From Agaricus subrufescens (lineage: Eukaryota > Basidiomycota > Agaricomycetes > Agaricales > Agaricaceae): a DNA stretch of 64,000 nt. How positions within the stretch are numbered: position 1 is the stretch's first letter; each line of letters begins with the position of its first letter. Shown here one piece after another: positions 1 to 10,907 of the stretch. The stretch spans positions 992,001-1,056,000 of the forward strand of contig CM057061.1 of NCBI GenBank assembly GCA_029945375.1, in the 5' to 3' direction. Position numbers and translations under genes: made by a program. The notes beneath the pieces were generated by a model. That model was not told the origin of the DNA, ran no database searches, and saw only the letters and a program-made list of their open reading frames with translations.

Positions 1-73
1 CTTGCTGCACTTGTAAGAGCGCGCTCTCACTGAAAGCTTGAGTTCCGTTACGGCAGCACGTGGCGTGACTTAC

Positions 74-86
74 ACGTCAGTGACGT
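74..86. promoter_or_regulatory. dyad ACGTCA-G-TGACGT upstream of PDI-like copy 1
   Basis: A perfect inverted repeat of ACGTCA around one G, 54 bp before the ATG of the first PDI-like gene. The same 13-mer, within a longer shared stretch, lies before the third copy. TGACGT/ACGTCA half-sites are typical of bZIP factors. In ER chaperone promoters such a site would suit the unfolded-protein-response factor Hac1, which is an inference. No such dyad is seen before copy 2. Confidence 0.5.
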
Positions 87-140
87 CGGGTAACCTCGAG
101 TAATCTATCGGGAGAATACACACTGACTATCGACATTACC

Positions 141-1193
141 ATGAAATTGTCGTCGCAACTATTCGTGCTGGCTCTAGTGCCTTCGTTCGCGTTCGGCTCA
201 TTTTTTCCTTCAGACTCCCATGTTCAGTTGCTGGTTGGCGAATCGTTTAAGAAGGCAATGGAAACTAATGTAAATGTGTCCGGATTTCATTATCTATAGG
301 ACTATCCTGACGTTGACATGCTATTGTAGGAAACCAACATGGTAGCGTACTTTGCATCTTCGCGTGGAGTAAGTGTTAAGCCTCTCTGCCTTCAAACATC
401 AGGGGCTAATCATCCTATAAGCACTGTCGACATATGGCTGCCGAATTTGACCAACTTTCTCAAAAATTACACCCTCTTATTCCTACATATGCTGTCGATT
501 GTGATGAGGTAGAAAATGAACCTTTGTGTGCCGAAAAATGGGTGCAGACACTCCCTGTTGTCACGGTTCGGTTGTTGGCCTCATTATTGCGCTAGGGGAC
601 TTACACTCGCATTTAGATGTTCCCTCGCGGAAATAAAGTTCCACCTATGATTTCTCCAGAGCGAGTAGCCGCTCCAATTTTCAAGTGGGTCTCTTCACAA
701 ATCCCAAACCATGTGACCCAGCTTTCAAAGATTGGCGACATCGAGTCATGGGGAGAGAAGGTTAGTAATGTCTTTGCCATATTCCACGATAACCATACTT
801 TGTCCACAGACCAAAGACGAAAGCGCACTTCTCCTTCTGACAAAAGAGAAGAAAGTTCCTCTTCTTTGGAGAGTCCTTGCCAACAAGTATTCCGGTAACC
901 TCAAGTTAGCCGCACACTGGGATAAGGATGGGGAGACAGCCGGTGGTCTTGGATTTGACGACGCAACCAAAATTCTCATCTACTCTGCTGGGGACTCAAA
1001 ACCTACCAAATATGAGGGTATAACAGCTTTTTCTTACCATATTCAATGTTGCTCATGGTGCACAAATTCCGCAGGCGCAACTAAATTCGAGCCTTTGACA
1101 AAATTCTTCGGTTCTATCCTCGAAAGTAATGAGGATCGCGGAACAATGGACACGGATGGAAAAATTCCAGACCGTCCAGACGATGAATTATAA
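141..1193 (+). CDS. PDI-like ER protein, copy 1, degenerate active site
   Basis: Six exons: 141-269, 330-368, 422-565, 617-760, 810-1017 and 1075-1193, giving 260 aa in frame. Residues 1-19 form a signal peptide. One thioredoxin fold follows, then a b-type domain, and the C-terminus is PDDEL, an HDEL/KDEL-like ER-retrieval signal. The layout resembles yeast Mpd1. Where a PDI has WCGHC this copy reads SRGHC (residues 54-58), so the first catalytic Cys and the Trp are lost. A dithiol oxidoreductase cycle is therefore not expected; a chaperone, escort or mixed-disulfide role is possible. The structural Cys pair (VDC and PLC) and the conserved Pro remain. The exon 3 donor (gttcgg) is weak. All intron positions match copies 2 and 3. 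The start is chosen by homology to MKFSLQLF in copy 3. Confidence 0.85.
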
Positions 1194-1490
1194 TAATATG
1201 AATCGATCCATGTACATAGTCCTCTCTCATTTGTTGAGAGGTTAAGTTGTGATCGTGATTGATCCCATCATTTATCAGGCTATTATTAGTACCAGTGTCG
1301 GCAATATATATTTGGACGTTCACAACCCCTTACTCTTAGGCCCTTTGCCATCAACACTATTGTTCCTATCAACGGGTCCTTCCTTGGCATGTGATCCAGG
1401 GACCGAACACCGTACAGAGTCCAGACCGTGAACAACGGGCAGCTGAGGAAGAGTATAAAGGCTGGCGATGCCGAGAGCACCGCCTTCAAC

Positions 1491-2810
1491 ATGATCTCTC
1501 ACCTTGTTCTACTGTCCTTGGCCCTCCAACCATCGCTGGCAAATACCTTATTTACCGATGATTCTCTCGTAAAGATGTTGACGCCTGAATCATTCAGGAG
1601 TGCATTAGAACCGAATGTGAGGAGCACCCAACATTGCGTCGAGTATCAGCATTGACACGTCTTATTGCAGGCAACTAACATGATTGCGTTCGTTTCCTCA
1701 GCGAACACAGTAAGCTTATATACTTTTTTCTGTATGCTGCTCGTCATTGACACAGTCAGGATTGCCAAAACATGGCTTCCGAATATGAGAAGGCGGCTCT
1801 GGGACTGTATCCTTCTGTTCCAACGTACGCGGTGGACTGTGATGACGATGGGAACAAAAACTTGTGCCGGGAGCAAAAAGTCGAAACATTCCCGACCATC
1901 AAAGTATGTTTGACTATACATGATTCCTTTCTCCTGGAAACTGACATGTATTCAGTTGTTCCCGCGCGGCAATAAAGAGCAGCCCTTAGTGTTCGATGCT
2001 TCGAATGACAGAAGTGCAAGTTCATTCTACTATTGGGCTTCACGTAAGATACCCAATTATGTGACAAAACTCTACAAAGTTGAAGACATCCAACCGTGGG
2101 TCGAAAAGGTCTGTAGTACGGTACCTTGAAATAAGGTTTGACTGATATTTGGAGACAGACAAAGGAGAGCTACGTTATTCTTCTCTTGACCAAAGAAAAG
2201 AAAGTACCGATGATATGGAAGATACTTGCGAACAAGTATCTCGGTCAACTTGAATTAGCCTCCCACAGAGATCGTAGAGGAAAGTCATCTGTGGCGTTGG
2301 GAATGGAGGCAGGGGAGAAGAAAGAAGCCAAAATCCTTATATATCCCGCCGGCTCAACCGAACACGTCAGATACGAAGGTAATTGGCATGTGTCGTATTG
2401 CGATCCGAATTACTGAGACACAACTTTTTGCAGGAATAATTAAAATGGATTCCTTATCGAGTTTCTTCGATTCTATCCTTGATGGAAGTGTAGATCTGAA
2501 AACAGCAAATGACAAAGCCAATGCTGAAGAATTTGCGCCTGACGAAAAGGAGCTTGAGATTGAGAGGAAGCAGGAGGCGCAGCGTATTGCATTGGCTCAT
2601 GGTGGATTCACGGATCTTATTGACTTTGAGAAAGCGATCAAGGAGGGACATGGAGCTGATTATCATGATATCCATGGTTATCCAGGAATGATGGGTCAAC
2701 ATCCGAAGAAGAAAAAGAGCGACGCTGTGGAAAAAGAAGAGTTGCCCGAGGACAGTGACGACGATTTGACGGAGGAAGCTGCCCATGCAAGAATATCAGA
2801 TGAGTTATAG
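1491..2810 (+). CDS. PDI-like ER protein, copy 2, no CXXC, long acidic tail
   Basis: Six exons: 1491-1616, 1671-1709, 1760-1903, 1956-2108, 2159-2378 and 2434-2810, giving 352 aa. It has a signal peptide (MISHLVLLSLALQPSLA) and a thioredoxin fold in which WCGHC is replaced by ANTDC (residues 53-57); the first catalytic Cys is again lost. The b-like domain (LFPRGNK onward) is shared with the neighbours. Unlike copies 1 and 3 it carries about 90 extra C-terminal residues, predicted helical and highly charged, with an EIERKQEAQRIALAHGGF stretch, a YHDIHGYPGMMG stretch and a KKKK run, ending in ISDEL, an ER-retrieval-like tetrapeptide. It lies 297 bp after copy 1 on the same strand. It may be the oldest member and specialised for binding rather than catalysis; that is an inference. 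Confidence 0.85.
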
Positions 2811-4691
2811 ATTAAATTACCGAACAAGGATATTTATCCCTCTATGCCATATGTCGAGCTCATCCGCTTTGCTACTCAAGTTTCGATGCTCACTCCAGCC
2901 ATTGTGGCTCTATAGGCGCTAGAAAGCAAGCCTAAGGACCTGTCAACCTTGTTTCACTGAAGTTAGATGTTGAGTCAGTGACTGGAGCGCAGTTTCTCCT
3001 TCGTTTGAATGACTCCGGCCTGGAGTACATTCATGCTTACACGGCGTATCTGTATCCAAGTTGAACATATGATGTGTTTGCAATGTTCAAGGGGCGTGAA
3101 ACCTGATACTCAGTTGACTCCATATGTGCCCGGCTTCTAACCTTGACCGCCCAACTCCCTATCTAACGATACTACTTTTGTTTCTGATGCCTAGCCAGCC
3201 GTCCGGTTGTCTGATTGGGAGAGGTGAAGGGTCAAAGTACCACTTTTGGTAAGACGGCGAGTGGGTGAGTACATACGTTATCAGAAATATTCAGACCAAA
3301 GTTCTGGTAATGGTTGCTCGACCGTTTTGAGACTTTCCTACACTTATCGGGAGCTCTATTCAGGCTCTATTTCCTGACATCCATAGGTCCGTTTATTTTT
3401 ACACTTTGTTAATACTGTACATATCTTCAATCCAGTTATCCGCAGTAGGAAAGCAACATATTTAGATTTACGTAACCCAAGATCTTCACGAAACAGTCAC
3501 CGTAATGACTGCTACAACTCCATCGATGGCAATTCCATGGTTGATACTGAGAGAAGAATGAATATGAATCGGGATTATGATAGTGAGTTAGTGACATACC
3601 CATCCGCACCGACAGGGAGTAGACCAAAGACATCTTCTGAGACTGAGGTGTAGGTTACACCATTAAATGACCTGGTACCAGTCGCATTCCCGACAAAGTT
3701 TATCCGTCCTACATTCGAAAGTGAGAGATAGCTCAAGAACTAGGAAATATAGGGACCTTGATTGTAACCGTCAGGAGAGATAGTGTGGCTCTGCGTCACA
3801 GGCTATAACAGGGATTAAAGACTCATACTTGAACAATCCTTGATTGTAAATACCTGTTCTTGGGATACACTAAGGCGGGGATCAGCTCTCGCCGTCGCAA
3901 GAAAAGAAAAGAAGGACATACGCTAGGAACAATGCCCCTGTCGGTGCGAGCGGACCATTCTGTCGGAAAACACTGCCGAAAGGTATCACCGACCACTGCA
4001 GCCGAAATAGAAGCTGAGGCTTACCGGAAATGATTACCACCTATCAAAGACTCCAGGCAGGTGCCAAGGTCAGCATCACCGTAGTCTTGTCGTAGTTCAA
4101 CCTTCATATAATGAGCAAGGAGCATGATTGACTGGATTCTTCAGGAACAACTTCTTACAGTTTGATTCTGAGGGCCATTTCCATCACCGAGGTTCGCCGA
4201 TTGTGGATCACCAAGGTGAATTCCAATACATTCCGTTGAGCTAGGTAGTCGAATAAATTAGTATTTATCCTTTTTCTTAACAAAAAGCGGTTATAATCAC
4301 AATCCGATTGCTCTGGCGAAATTGATTATACCCTCGTCAGTGAGTGCATCGGGCGAGCTCTGAGCTGAAATAATGACCTATAAAAAGTGTCAACGTCTGC
4401 AGACCTATTTAAAAAATCACATGCAGACATTAAGTGGTTCACCACCACCAGAACCAGCTAAGTTACCCTTCAGATAACATGATCTCGTTTAAATGTGCAG
4501 GACAAACCGTTGTCAAGCATAGAGCCACCGTTTACGCGAGGATCGACGAATGCATCTGCTCGACGAAGATGAGAATTGATCTCCCGGGAGTGGACTCCGG
4601 TCAGTAAAAGTAGAGCGGTGGTAAGGAGACTCAGATACATAGCGGGGAGGTTATCGAAGTAAGGGATGCAACTTGGACTTATAAGTCACTA

Positions 4692-4777
4692 GCCAGTCGA
4701 ACGTGGGCATGGCAAAGGAAGAGACTTCTCGAGCCATATGGTACCGAACTCGTACTTCGACTAAAGCGTCGTGTTCA
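4692..4777. repeat. imperfect direct repeat, copy a
   Basis: Shares with 4851-4942 the blocks TCGAACGTGGGCA, GACTTCT, GAGCCATATGGTAC and TCGACTA, in the same order and orientation and about 160 bp apart. Substitutions and small indels separate the copies. No coding potential is convincing. It may be a relic of a small tandem duplication. Confidence 0.5.
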
Positions 4778-4850
4778 GGCGAATGAAGAAATGTGTTCTT
4801 CGATGAAGGTAGTCAGGGTGGGAAGTCATACTGAAACTGAGAAACTGTCA

Positions 4851-4942
4851 ACCAATCGAACGTGGGCACCGCGATGGAGGGGACTTCTTGAGCCATATGG
4901 TACTAATGATTTTCTCATTTCAGGATCGACTAGAACATCGCA
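4851..4942. repeat. imperfect direct repeat, copy b
   Basis: Second copy of the repeat at 4692-4777. Here an extra segment lies between GAGCCATATGGTAC and the shared TCGACTA block. Confidence 0.5.
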
Positions 4943-5968
4943 TCATGCTGATCAAGAATACGCCCTTCGGCAGCCATGGGTAATGCAGTCACATGAAAAA
5001 CACAGAGGAATGGAAGACTCATCAGGTAGTCTTTGGCAGTTGGAATAGACGGAGTTCAGTGTAGTGCACCTGCAGGGGACCCTGGGAATAATATTTGACA
5101 GACAGGACTATCGCACCCACAGACGCATGCAGGGATTCATCATGAGCCCACGTTCTCAATGATGGAATGGCTCACATTCAATGTGTGTTCTATCGCTGAT
5201 GGTAACCTTCGTTGACCTTGGTAGCGTTTTGCCGTAATGCGAGTTCCATATGGGTCACGGGTACACCAGTACTGTTCGCTACGTTCACATAATCTTGCCC
5301 TTCAACCTGATTCAAGCACTCACTATCAACTTAGTTCTTAAAGACACTATTCCTCATCTTCGAGGTTACATGCCAGTATTCACCATTTCTGGCTCCTCCA
5401 GCAGCTGTAATCTGTGGTGTTGTCGTGCCGAAATAGATTTTCGTATCGCGCGCAGCACTGTTTTGGGCTTAGAGAGTTGAATTCTCAAACTGGAAGGAAT
5501 GCAACTCCTACCATTGCTCCTCAAAAAGTGTAAAATCTCCAAGTTTCTGTGGACTGTTCAGTGATAAGGTAAGTGTTTAAAAATAAACACTCAGCATGAG
5601 TTCACTACCTGTTCCTCGGGGATAGTTTTAGATAAAGGTAAGGCACTGCTCGAGGCGTTCAATCCACAACAAAAAATCTAATAGCACATGGGACTCTTTC
5701 ACCGCAAGAAACAACTCCGACTTCGAGTTTGGCGACTCGCGACAAAGTGGTTCTAATTTTAGATCTCAGTTATACGTAGTCAAACGCGGGAGGTCGGTCA
5801 TGATGACAGTACTATTGCTCAATGATCACGAGCAAGACACGGCTGGAGAGGTGGCATGGAGTAGAGATCTTCTTTTGGGATGCATGTACGGAGGCCGCCG
5901 CCGAGAAGCTCGCGCCACGCGTGCTAATTAGTCACGACTACATGTGATGTGACTCTGCACATTTCGAC

Positions 5969-5981
5969 ACGTCAGTGACGT
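5969..5981. promoter_or_regulatory. dyad ACGTCA-G-TGACGT upstream of PDI-like copy 3
   Basis: Identical to the 13-mer at 74-86 and 31 bp before the ATG of copy 3. The flanking bases (CACGTCAGTGACGTCG) are also shared, in sequence that is otherwise diverged. It is a candidate bZIP or UPR element. Confidence 0.5.
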
Positions 5982-6012
5982 CGTGGAAAGTACTAACACT
6001 AACACTCTTACC

Positions 6013-7059
6013 ATGAAATTCTCATTGCAGCTGTTCGCGTTGGCTCTAGCGCCTTCGTTGGCGTTGGGTGCCATTTTCCCTCCCAACTCACATGTCAAAA
6101 TGCTGGATCCGAAATCATTTAAAAAAGCGATGAAAGCTAATGTGAATGCGTCTATTATCTGTGTTAGCGTCCCGATTCTGACATTATTACGCAGCAAACC
6201 AGCTTGGTGGCATTCGTTGCTCCTTGGTGTGGAGTGAGCTTTGAGTTTTTACACTTAGACATCCGGCTAATTGTTCCATGAGCACTGTCAACGCATGGCT
6301 CCAGAATATGCAAAAGTTTCTGACAAGCTATTCCCGCTAATTCCTACGTATGCTGTTGACTGCGACGACGACAAGAATAAGCCCCTGTGCGCCGAACAAC
6401 GAGTCCAGGGTTTCCCCACCGTCAAGGTCAGATCTTCTTTGCTATACTGATGCGTCTGGAGTCCGATGGCCCTTTCAGTTGTTCCCGCGTGGAAACAAAG
6501 TTGCGTCTATGACATACGAGTCCGGGGACCGTACTGCGTCTGCATTCTACAAGTGGGCGACACTACGCGTTCCTAATCATGTCAAGAAACTCTCCAAGGT
6601 TGATGACATTGAATCGTGGAGGGAAAAGGTCAGTAGTGTCTTCTTGCTACCAATGCTACAATACTCAAATCGAGTTATTAGACAAAGGCGGAAAATACGC
6701 TTCTTCTTTTAACGAAGGAGAAGAAAGTTCCCCTTCTTTGGAAAGTCCTAGCGAACAAGTACTTCGGAAAGATCGAGTTAGCGGCACACCGGGATGAGAA
6801 TGGACAAACAGCGAAAGATCTCGGATTTGATGACAGCGTCAAGGTTCTTATATACGCCGCCGGACAGTCAAAGCCCGTCAAGTATGAAGGTATGCCAGTT
6901 TCTCTTCAATAGTGAATCTAGCTAACGGCGACAAACTTGGCAGGCGCCACCAAACTAGAACCTTTGACAGAACTCTTGAACTCAATCCTCAACGGTACAG
7001 CAGATCTTGGAAATGCAGAGGAGGCGAAGGCATCTGACCGTCCAGATGATGAATTATGA
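6013..7059 (+). CDS. PDI-like ER oxidoreductase, copy 3, intact CGHC
   Basis: Six exons: 6013-6141, 6195-6233, 6283-6426, 6479-6628, 6682-6889 and 6944-7059, giving 261 aa. A signal peptide (MKFSLQLFALALAPSLALG) is followed by one thioredoxin fold with an intact APWCGHCQRMAPEY active site (W54-C55-G56-H57-C58); an intron splits it between Gly and His. A cis-Pro motif (VQGFPTVK), a b-type domain and a C-terminal PDDEL ER-retrieval-like signal complete it. It should catalyse disulfide formation or isomerisation in the ER lumen, as Mpd1 or P5-type PDIs do. An upstream in-frame ATG at 5983 exists, but the start at 6013 matches copy 1 and gives a clean signal peptide. It is closest to copy 1 in length and tail, suggesting these two share the more recent ancestor. 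Confidence 0.88.
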
Positions 7060-8483
7060 TCTATTCTCTATCGAGCATTGTATGACTTTAATCATTCAAA
7101 TACTCGTCATATTCGTTGGAAAAAATCTTGCAAGAGTCAGAATGCTGATTCTCACCTAAACAATAACATATTGAAGGCGATAAATCGCGCTGATTACTTG
7201 CTTGCCCTTTCAAGAAAAACCCTTCCTAGATGACTTCCATGGCCACGTCAGATAGTCGGCTCACTAAACACCTCTGCTCCTTGTATCACCCCTTGATGGC
7301 TAATAGATCTGTCCGCTGCGACCATTGCCATGGTTTCATATTGCGACTGCTCTTTCTTGAGTCCATGATTTCTTGAGTCCATGACGAATTTAAATTTCAG
7401 TCTGACGATTCCTTTTGTGATGGTCCAAGAAAACTCGAGGTTATATTTTGGCCATTACAAGATCAGAGAACCTTGGAGAGGAAAAAGTCGGGTGCAAGGT
7501 GCGCAGCTGTATTCAGCGGGGAAACATGTGAACCGTCGATGTTTCACAGCAGTGTCCACCTTTTCATTCAGCATGAAACTCTCAGAATGACCAACCTCAC
7601 TGGTTTGAGCGTCCCGATAGTTTTGATGAGTAAATAAGCAAGGTTGATGGTTCCTTGATAGCCATACTGAATGGAAGGACCAGCGAGCATGAAAAGTGCC
7701 GGTATGGAGTGTGATCATTCAAGACACCCTATGCTATCGCGCTTTTATACTATGAAGGAATCTCTGACCAGTATCCCCATTAGGCATAGTTTGTGATTGA
7801 GGTGGAGTCTTGATTTACATCTGCTATTCGTCATACGGCCCTCCGTACGCTCATTTGAACACGAAGAAAGCCATCGTTTTTGTTGAGGACATCGAGACAG
7901 AATTGGCGTCAATAAACTGATGCAGTCGGCACCGCTCAAACTTTGTGTGAGCTCATCATGATCCGATAAATTGACATTCCGTAATAACCGATCAACGAAT
8001 TGTTCTCTTGGATTCCGGGTCTTAATGCACTTTCCTTCCATCCATTTCTCTTCACTCGTGGACCCGCAGCCCTAGGCCTACGTATGTCATGTCATCGATT
8101 GACCCCAGGCATTTCACTGCTTCGAGTTCTGGCGCTCTGCCGAATAACTGAAGTAAAATGTCACACGTGTCCTAAAAGATGACATCGGGCCGAAAATGCA
8201 CGAGCAGCGTGTTATGGGCGAGGCAGACTATCTCCATGATCTTGAAGGGCGGTTCGCTGGGCTGGGAAATTTAAGTACCACTCTGTCCCGTACGTCTCCT
8301 CTCCCGTATATCATTCGCTCCTCTCGTTGAGTTCTCCCAGTACAATACCCAACAAAGCCTTAGTGAGTCGTCGTACATTGGTCTTCAACATCCAGGGGCT
8401 AGATGGCTCTTTATACGTCACTCAGATCTACTGTGCCATCATACGCACATACCATCCAGACTTTCGAGAAGAGAGCTGTGGAT
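7060..8483. other. 1.4-kb intergenic stretch
   Basis: No gene or exon chain is supportable. The last ~200 bases are pyrimidine-rich and probably hold the promoter and 5' leader of the Ran-binding-domain gene. A short open frame from 8327 is out of frame with that gene. Confidence 0.5.
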
Positions 8484-10482
8484 CATGCTTCCTGTTTCTG
8501 ATTTCAACTTCATGATGGCTGGAATCACTGCTTTTGCTGCAACTATCGGCTATACTTATGTTCGTGGAAGGCTTACACCAACGACGTAGGTATCATCTAG
8601 CTCCAAATCACTCCCTTGAGGCCGAATTATCTTCAACAAGGGTTGGATCATCGGATCCATCTAAGAGGGGAGACAACATAGCTCCTGTTTCGCAGGAACA
8701 GGAGGCGCAGGGCGCTGACCGAAGTGAGACAATGGATCCTACACCTTCGATAGGTATACCGCGGCTTGCGGCGGTACAAGAATCATTGAAGCGCAAGAAA
8801 CCCCACGACGGGTTTGAAGAAGAAGAAGCGGTACGCCTCTCTATCTTGATCCCCTTCTATTGGTTAAACCAATTGTTAGCAGAATCTGGGATACCCACAT
8901 GTTTGTCGTGTTTAAAGTGTCGTTCGAATGACGACCTTACGCTTAAACACAGAACTTAAACAATATCTATGCTCGTAAGCGACAGCGCTCACCTACATCA
9001 GGCCAAGTTCTCGTCAAGGTACTTCATCGGTCATTCGGGCCATTGCTGTAAGTGTAAGCTGACGTCCACCACCAGAAACTTCTTCGGGAATCGACTCCGT
9101 CACTTTTGTTAGAAGACACATCAACCGAAGATTGGACTTTGATCGTGAGCTCAAGCATGAATTCTCTCATGGCACTAATATGTAATTAACTGTGCTTAGC
9201 ATTCCAGAAATCCGAGCGTCAGTGAGCCCCCCCGTACGCCATCACCAGGAACAGAGACCGTAGCCGCACGTACACCTACGACTGAAACCACTGATAGTCC
9301 CCTGTTGTTCGCGAGCTCGATTCCGGCCCGTGAAGGCAGTCCTGCTAGAGAAGCAACTCCCTTGGTCAAAGAGACGGAATCCGTCGAGGAGAAGGTGCCT
9401 GTGGTAGCGGTTGAAACCAAAGCACCGGAACCAACAACTCAAGTTAGCGCAACTACCCCCGATAAATCCGTTGTGGGAAAACCGGAGAACGTGTTTGGCG
9501 CAACTCCTGTGATGTCACGATCGCCATTTTCGCTCCAACAGACCAACAGGTCGCCATTCGTATGTCATATTGAGCAAGTCTTCAAGAAAGCTTTCAACTG
9601 ACAATACACTACCAGAGGACACGTGGATTTGCTGATTTCGCTGGGGAAAAGTCATCATTTAGTTGCTTTTCCTCCTCTCCTAATTCTCTACCCAAATCCA
9701 CTATCCCTGCATGGCTCGCAAACAATGACAATGAAGAGAAAGGTTCAGAATATAGCGAAGACACTTTACCGCATGTCCTTTCTCAAGCCATTTCGGCAAC
9801 TAAACCTATCACCAACCGTTAGTATCAGTTTACACCCCATTAGAGGATCCCAGCTCAATCTGACCTGGTATTCCACCCTTTCGTCATTCCTTTATTGTCG
9901 AAACATTCTCCACGCGCTCGGCGATACATAGACGTCACTGGAGAAGAAAACGAAGATGTAGAGATGGAGTTGAAGAACGTCAAACTATTCACGAAACGCG
10001 GAGACAAACCCTTTACAGAGGGTGTAGTTGGTCACCTTAAATTATTGACGGACAGAACGACACTTGAGGAACGGTTGCGTGAGCCTTTTCCTTTGGCGAG
10101 ATATATAAATTACTCCCAACTAATGCCTAAAAAAACTAGTCTTTCGACGAGAACCTATATGGAAGGTTTCAATGAACGTTCGCGTCAAACCTTCCGTACG
10201 ATGCTCGTACGACGCTGCAGAGCATATTTTACGGATCATAGCTCAAGAACCGAAAATTGAAACCTCCACTGATGGGGAGAAACATCTGGTTTCTGAATTA
10301 GAAATTGTCGTCTATGCAATGAAGGTAAAAAAAAAATTTTTCATGTCTTTGTGCGCCTGATCTTCTTTCTGACGTGATGATTGTATATATAGCCCAGTCG
10401 TTCGTGTTCGAAACAAGATTTCAAAGAATTGGCTGAAACACTCCTTAAGAATCCTCATTTAGTGCCACTTAGTTCTGCTTGA
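8484..10482 (+). CDS. Ran-binding-domain protein (Yrb2/RanBP3-like) with N-terminal membrane segment
   Basis: Nine exons: 8484-8585, 8621-8830, 8980-9018, 9076-9144, 9200-9559, 9616-9817, 9854-10078, 10140-10324 and 10393-10482, giving 493 aa with all phases consistent. The C-terminal third is a RanBD1: VTGEENEDVEMEL, KLFTKRGDKPFTEG, LLFRREPIWKVSMNVR and KPSVRCSYDA. This domain binds Ran-GTP. A low-complexity middle with acidic stretches, a SLKRKK nuclear-localisation-like patch (residues 89-94) and a few FG/SPF motifs recalls Yrb2, Hba1 and RanBP3 nuclear-export cofactors. Unusually, residues ~9-27 (MMAGITAFAATIGYTYV) look like a single membrane segment, which would tether it to the nuclear envelope or ER. 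The start is the least certain part; Met10 or Met11 or an upstream exon are alternatives. Confidence 0.82.
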
Positions 10483-10907
10483 TGCTGAGCACGTAGCAAT
10501 GACACTTGTTATCGTTTGTCGTTGTATATAGCTTTTTTTTTCTCTCAACCTCTGTGAGGTCATGTATCACTAGCACTCCCGAGTTACGCAAACCAATTAC
10601 CTACTTACCAGGCCCATTTAGGTAGAAGCGTAAGGAGTTAATGTTTATATATATCACGCTATAAATGTAGTAACGCCTAAATAAGCTACTTAGATCGACA
10701 GGTATTAAGAAACAAACACACGAAGAATCACAACCGTTACGCGAAGAACGAATGTACATTTTTGCGGTACACACGAGTCAAGGAAGAGCAACGAGACTTT
10801 CACCGTTCGCAATAGATTAGACTCGTAAATAAATAAAAAGCTTCACATTGCAAGGTCGTTTCACCACGAACAAATTACGACTCATGAACAACATCAACCA
10901 AGGGTAT
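10483..10907. other. convergent intergenic region
   Basis: It holds the 3' ends of two convergent genes. AT-rich with T and A runs, it shows no open frame of interest. Confidence 0.5.

Larger units (their letters stand above)
2811..5968. other. 3.2-kb stretch without a supportable gene
   Basis: Both strands have only short open frames (85 codons or fewer) without family resemblance or a credible exon chain. The one structure I see is the imperfect direct repeat listed separately. It separates PDI-like copies 2 and 3 and may be decayed sequence from the duplication or from an inserted element. Confidence 0.5.
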
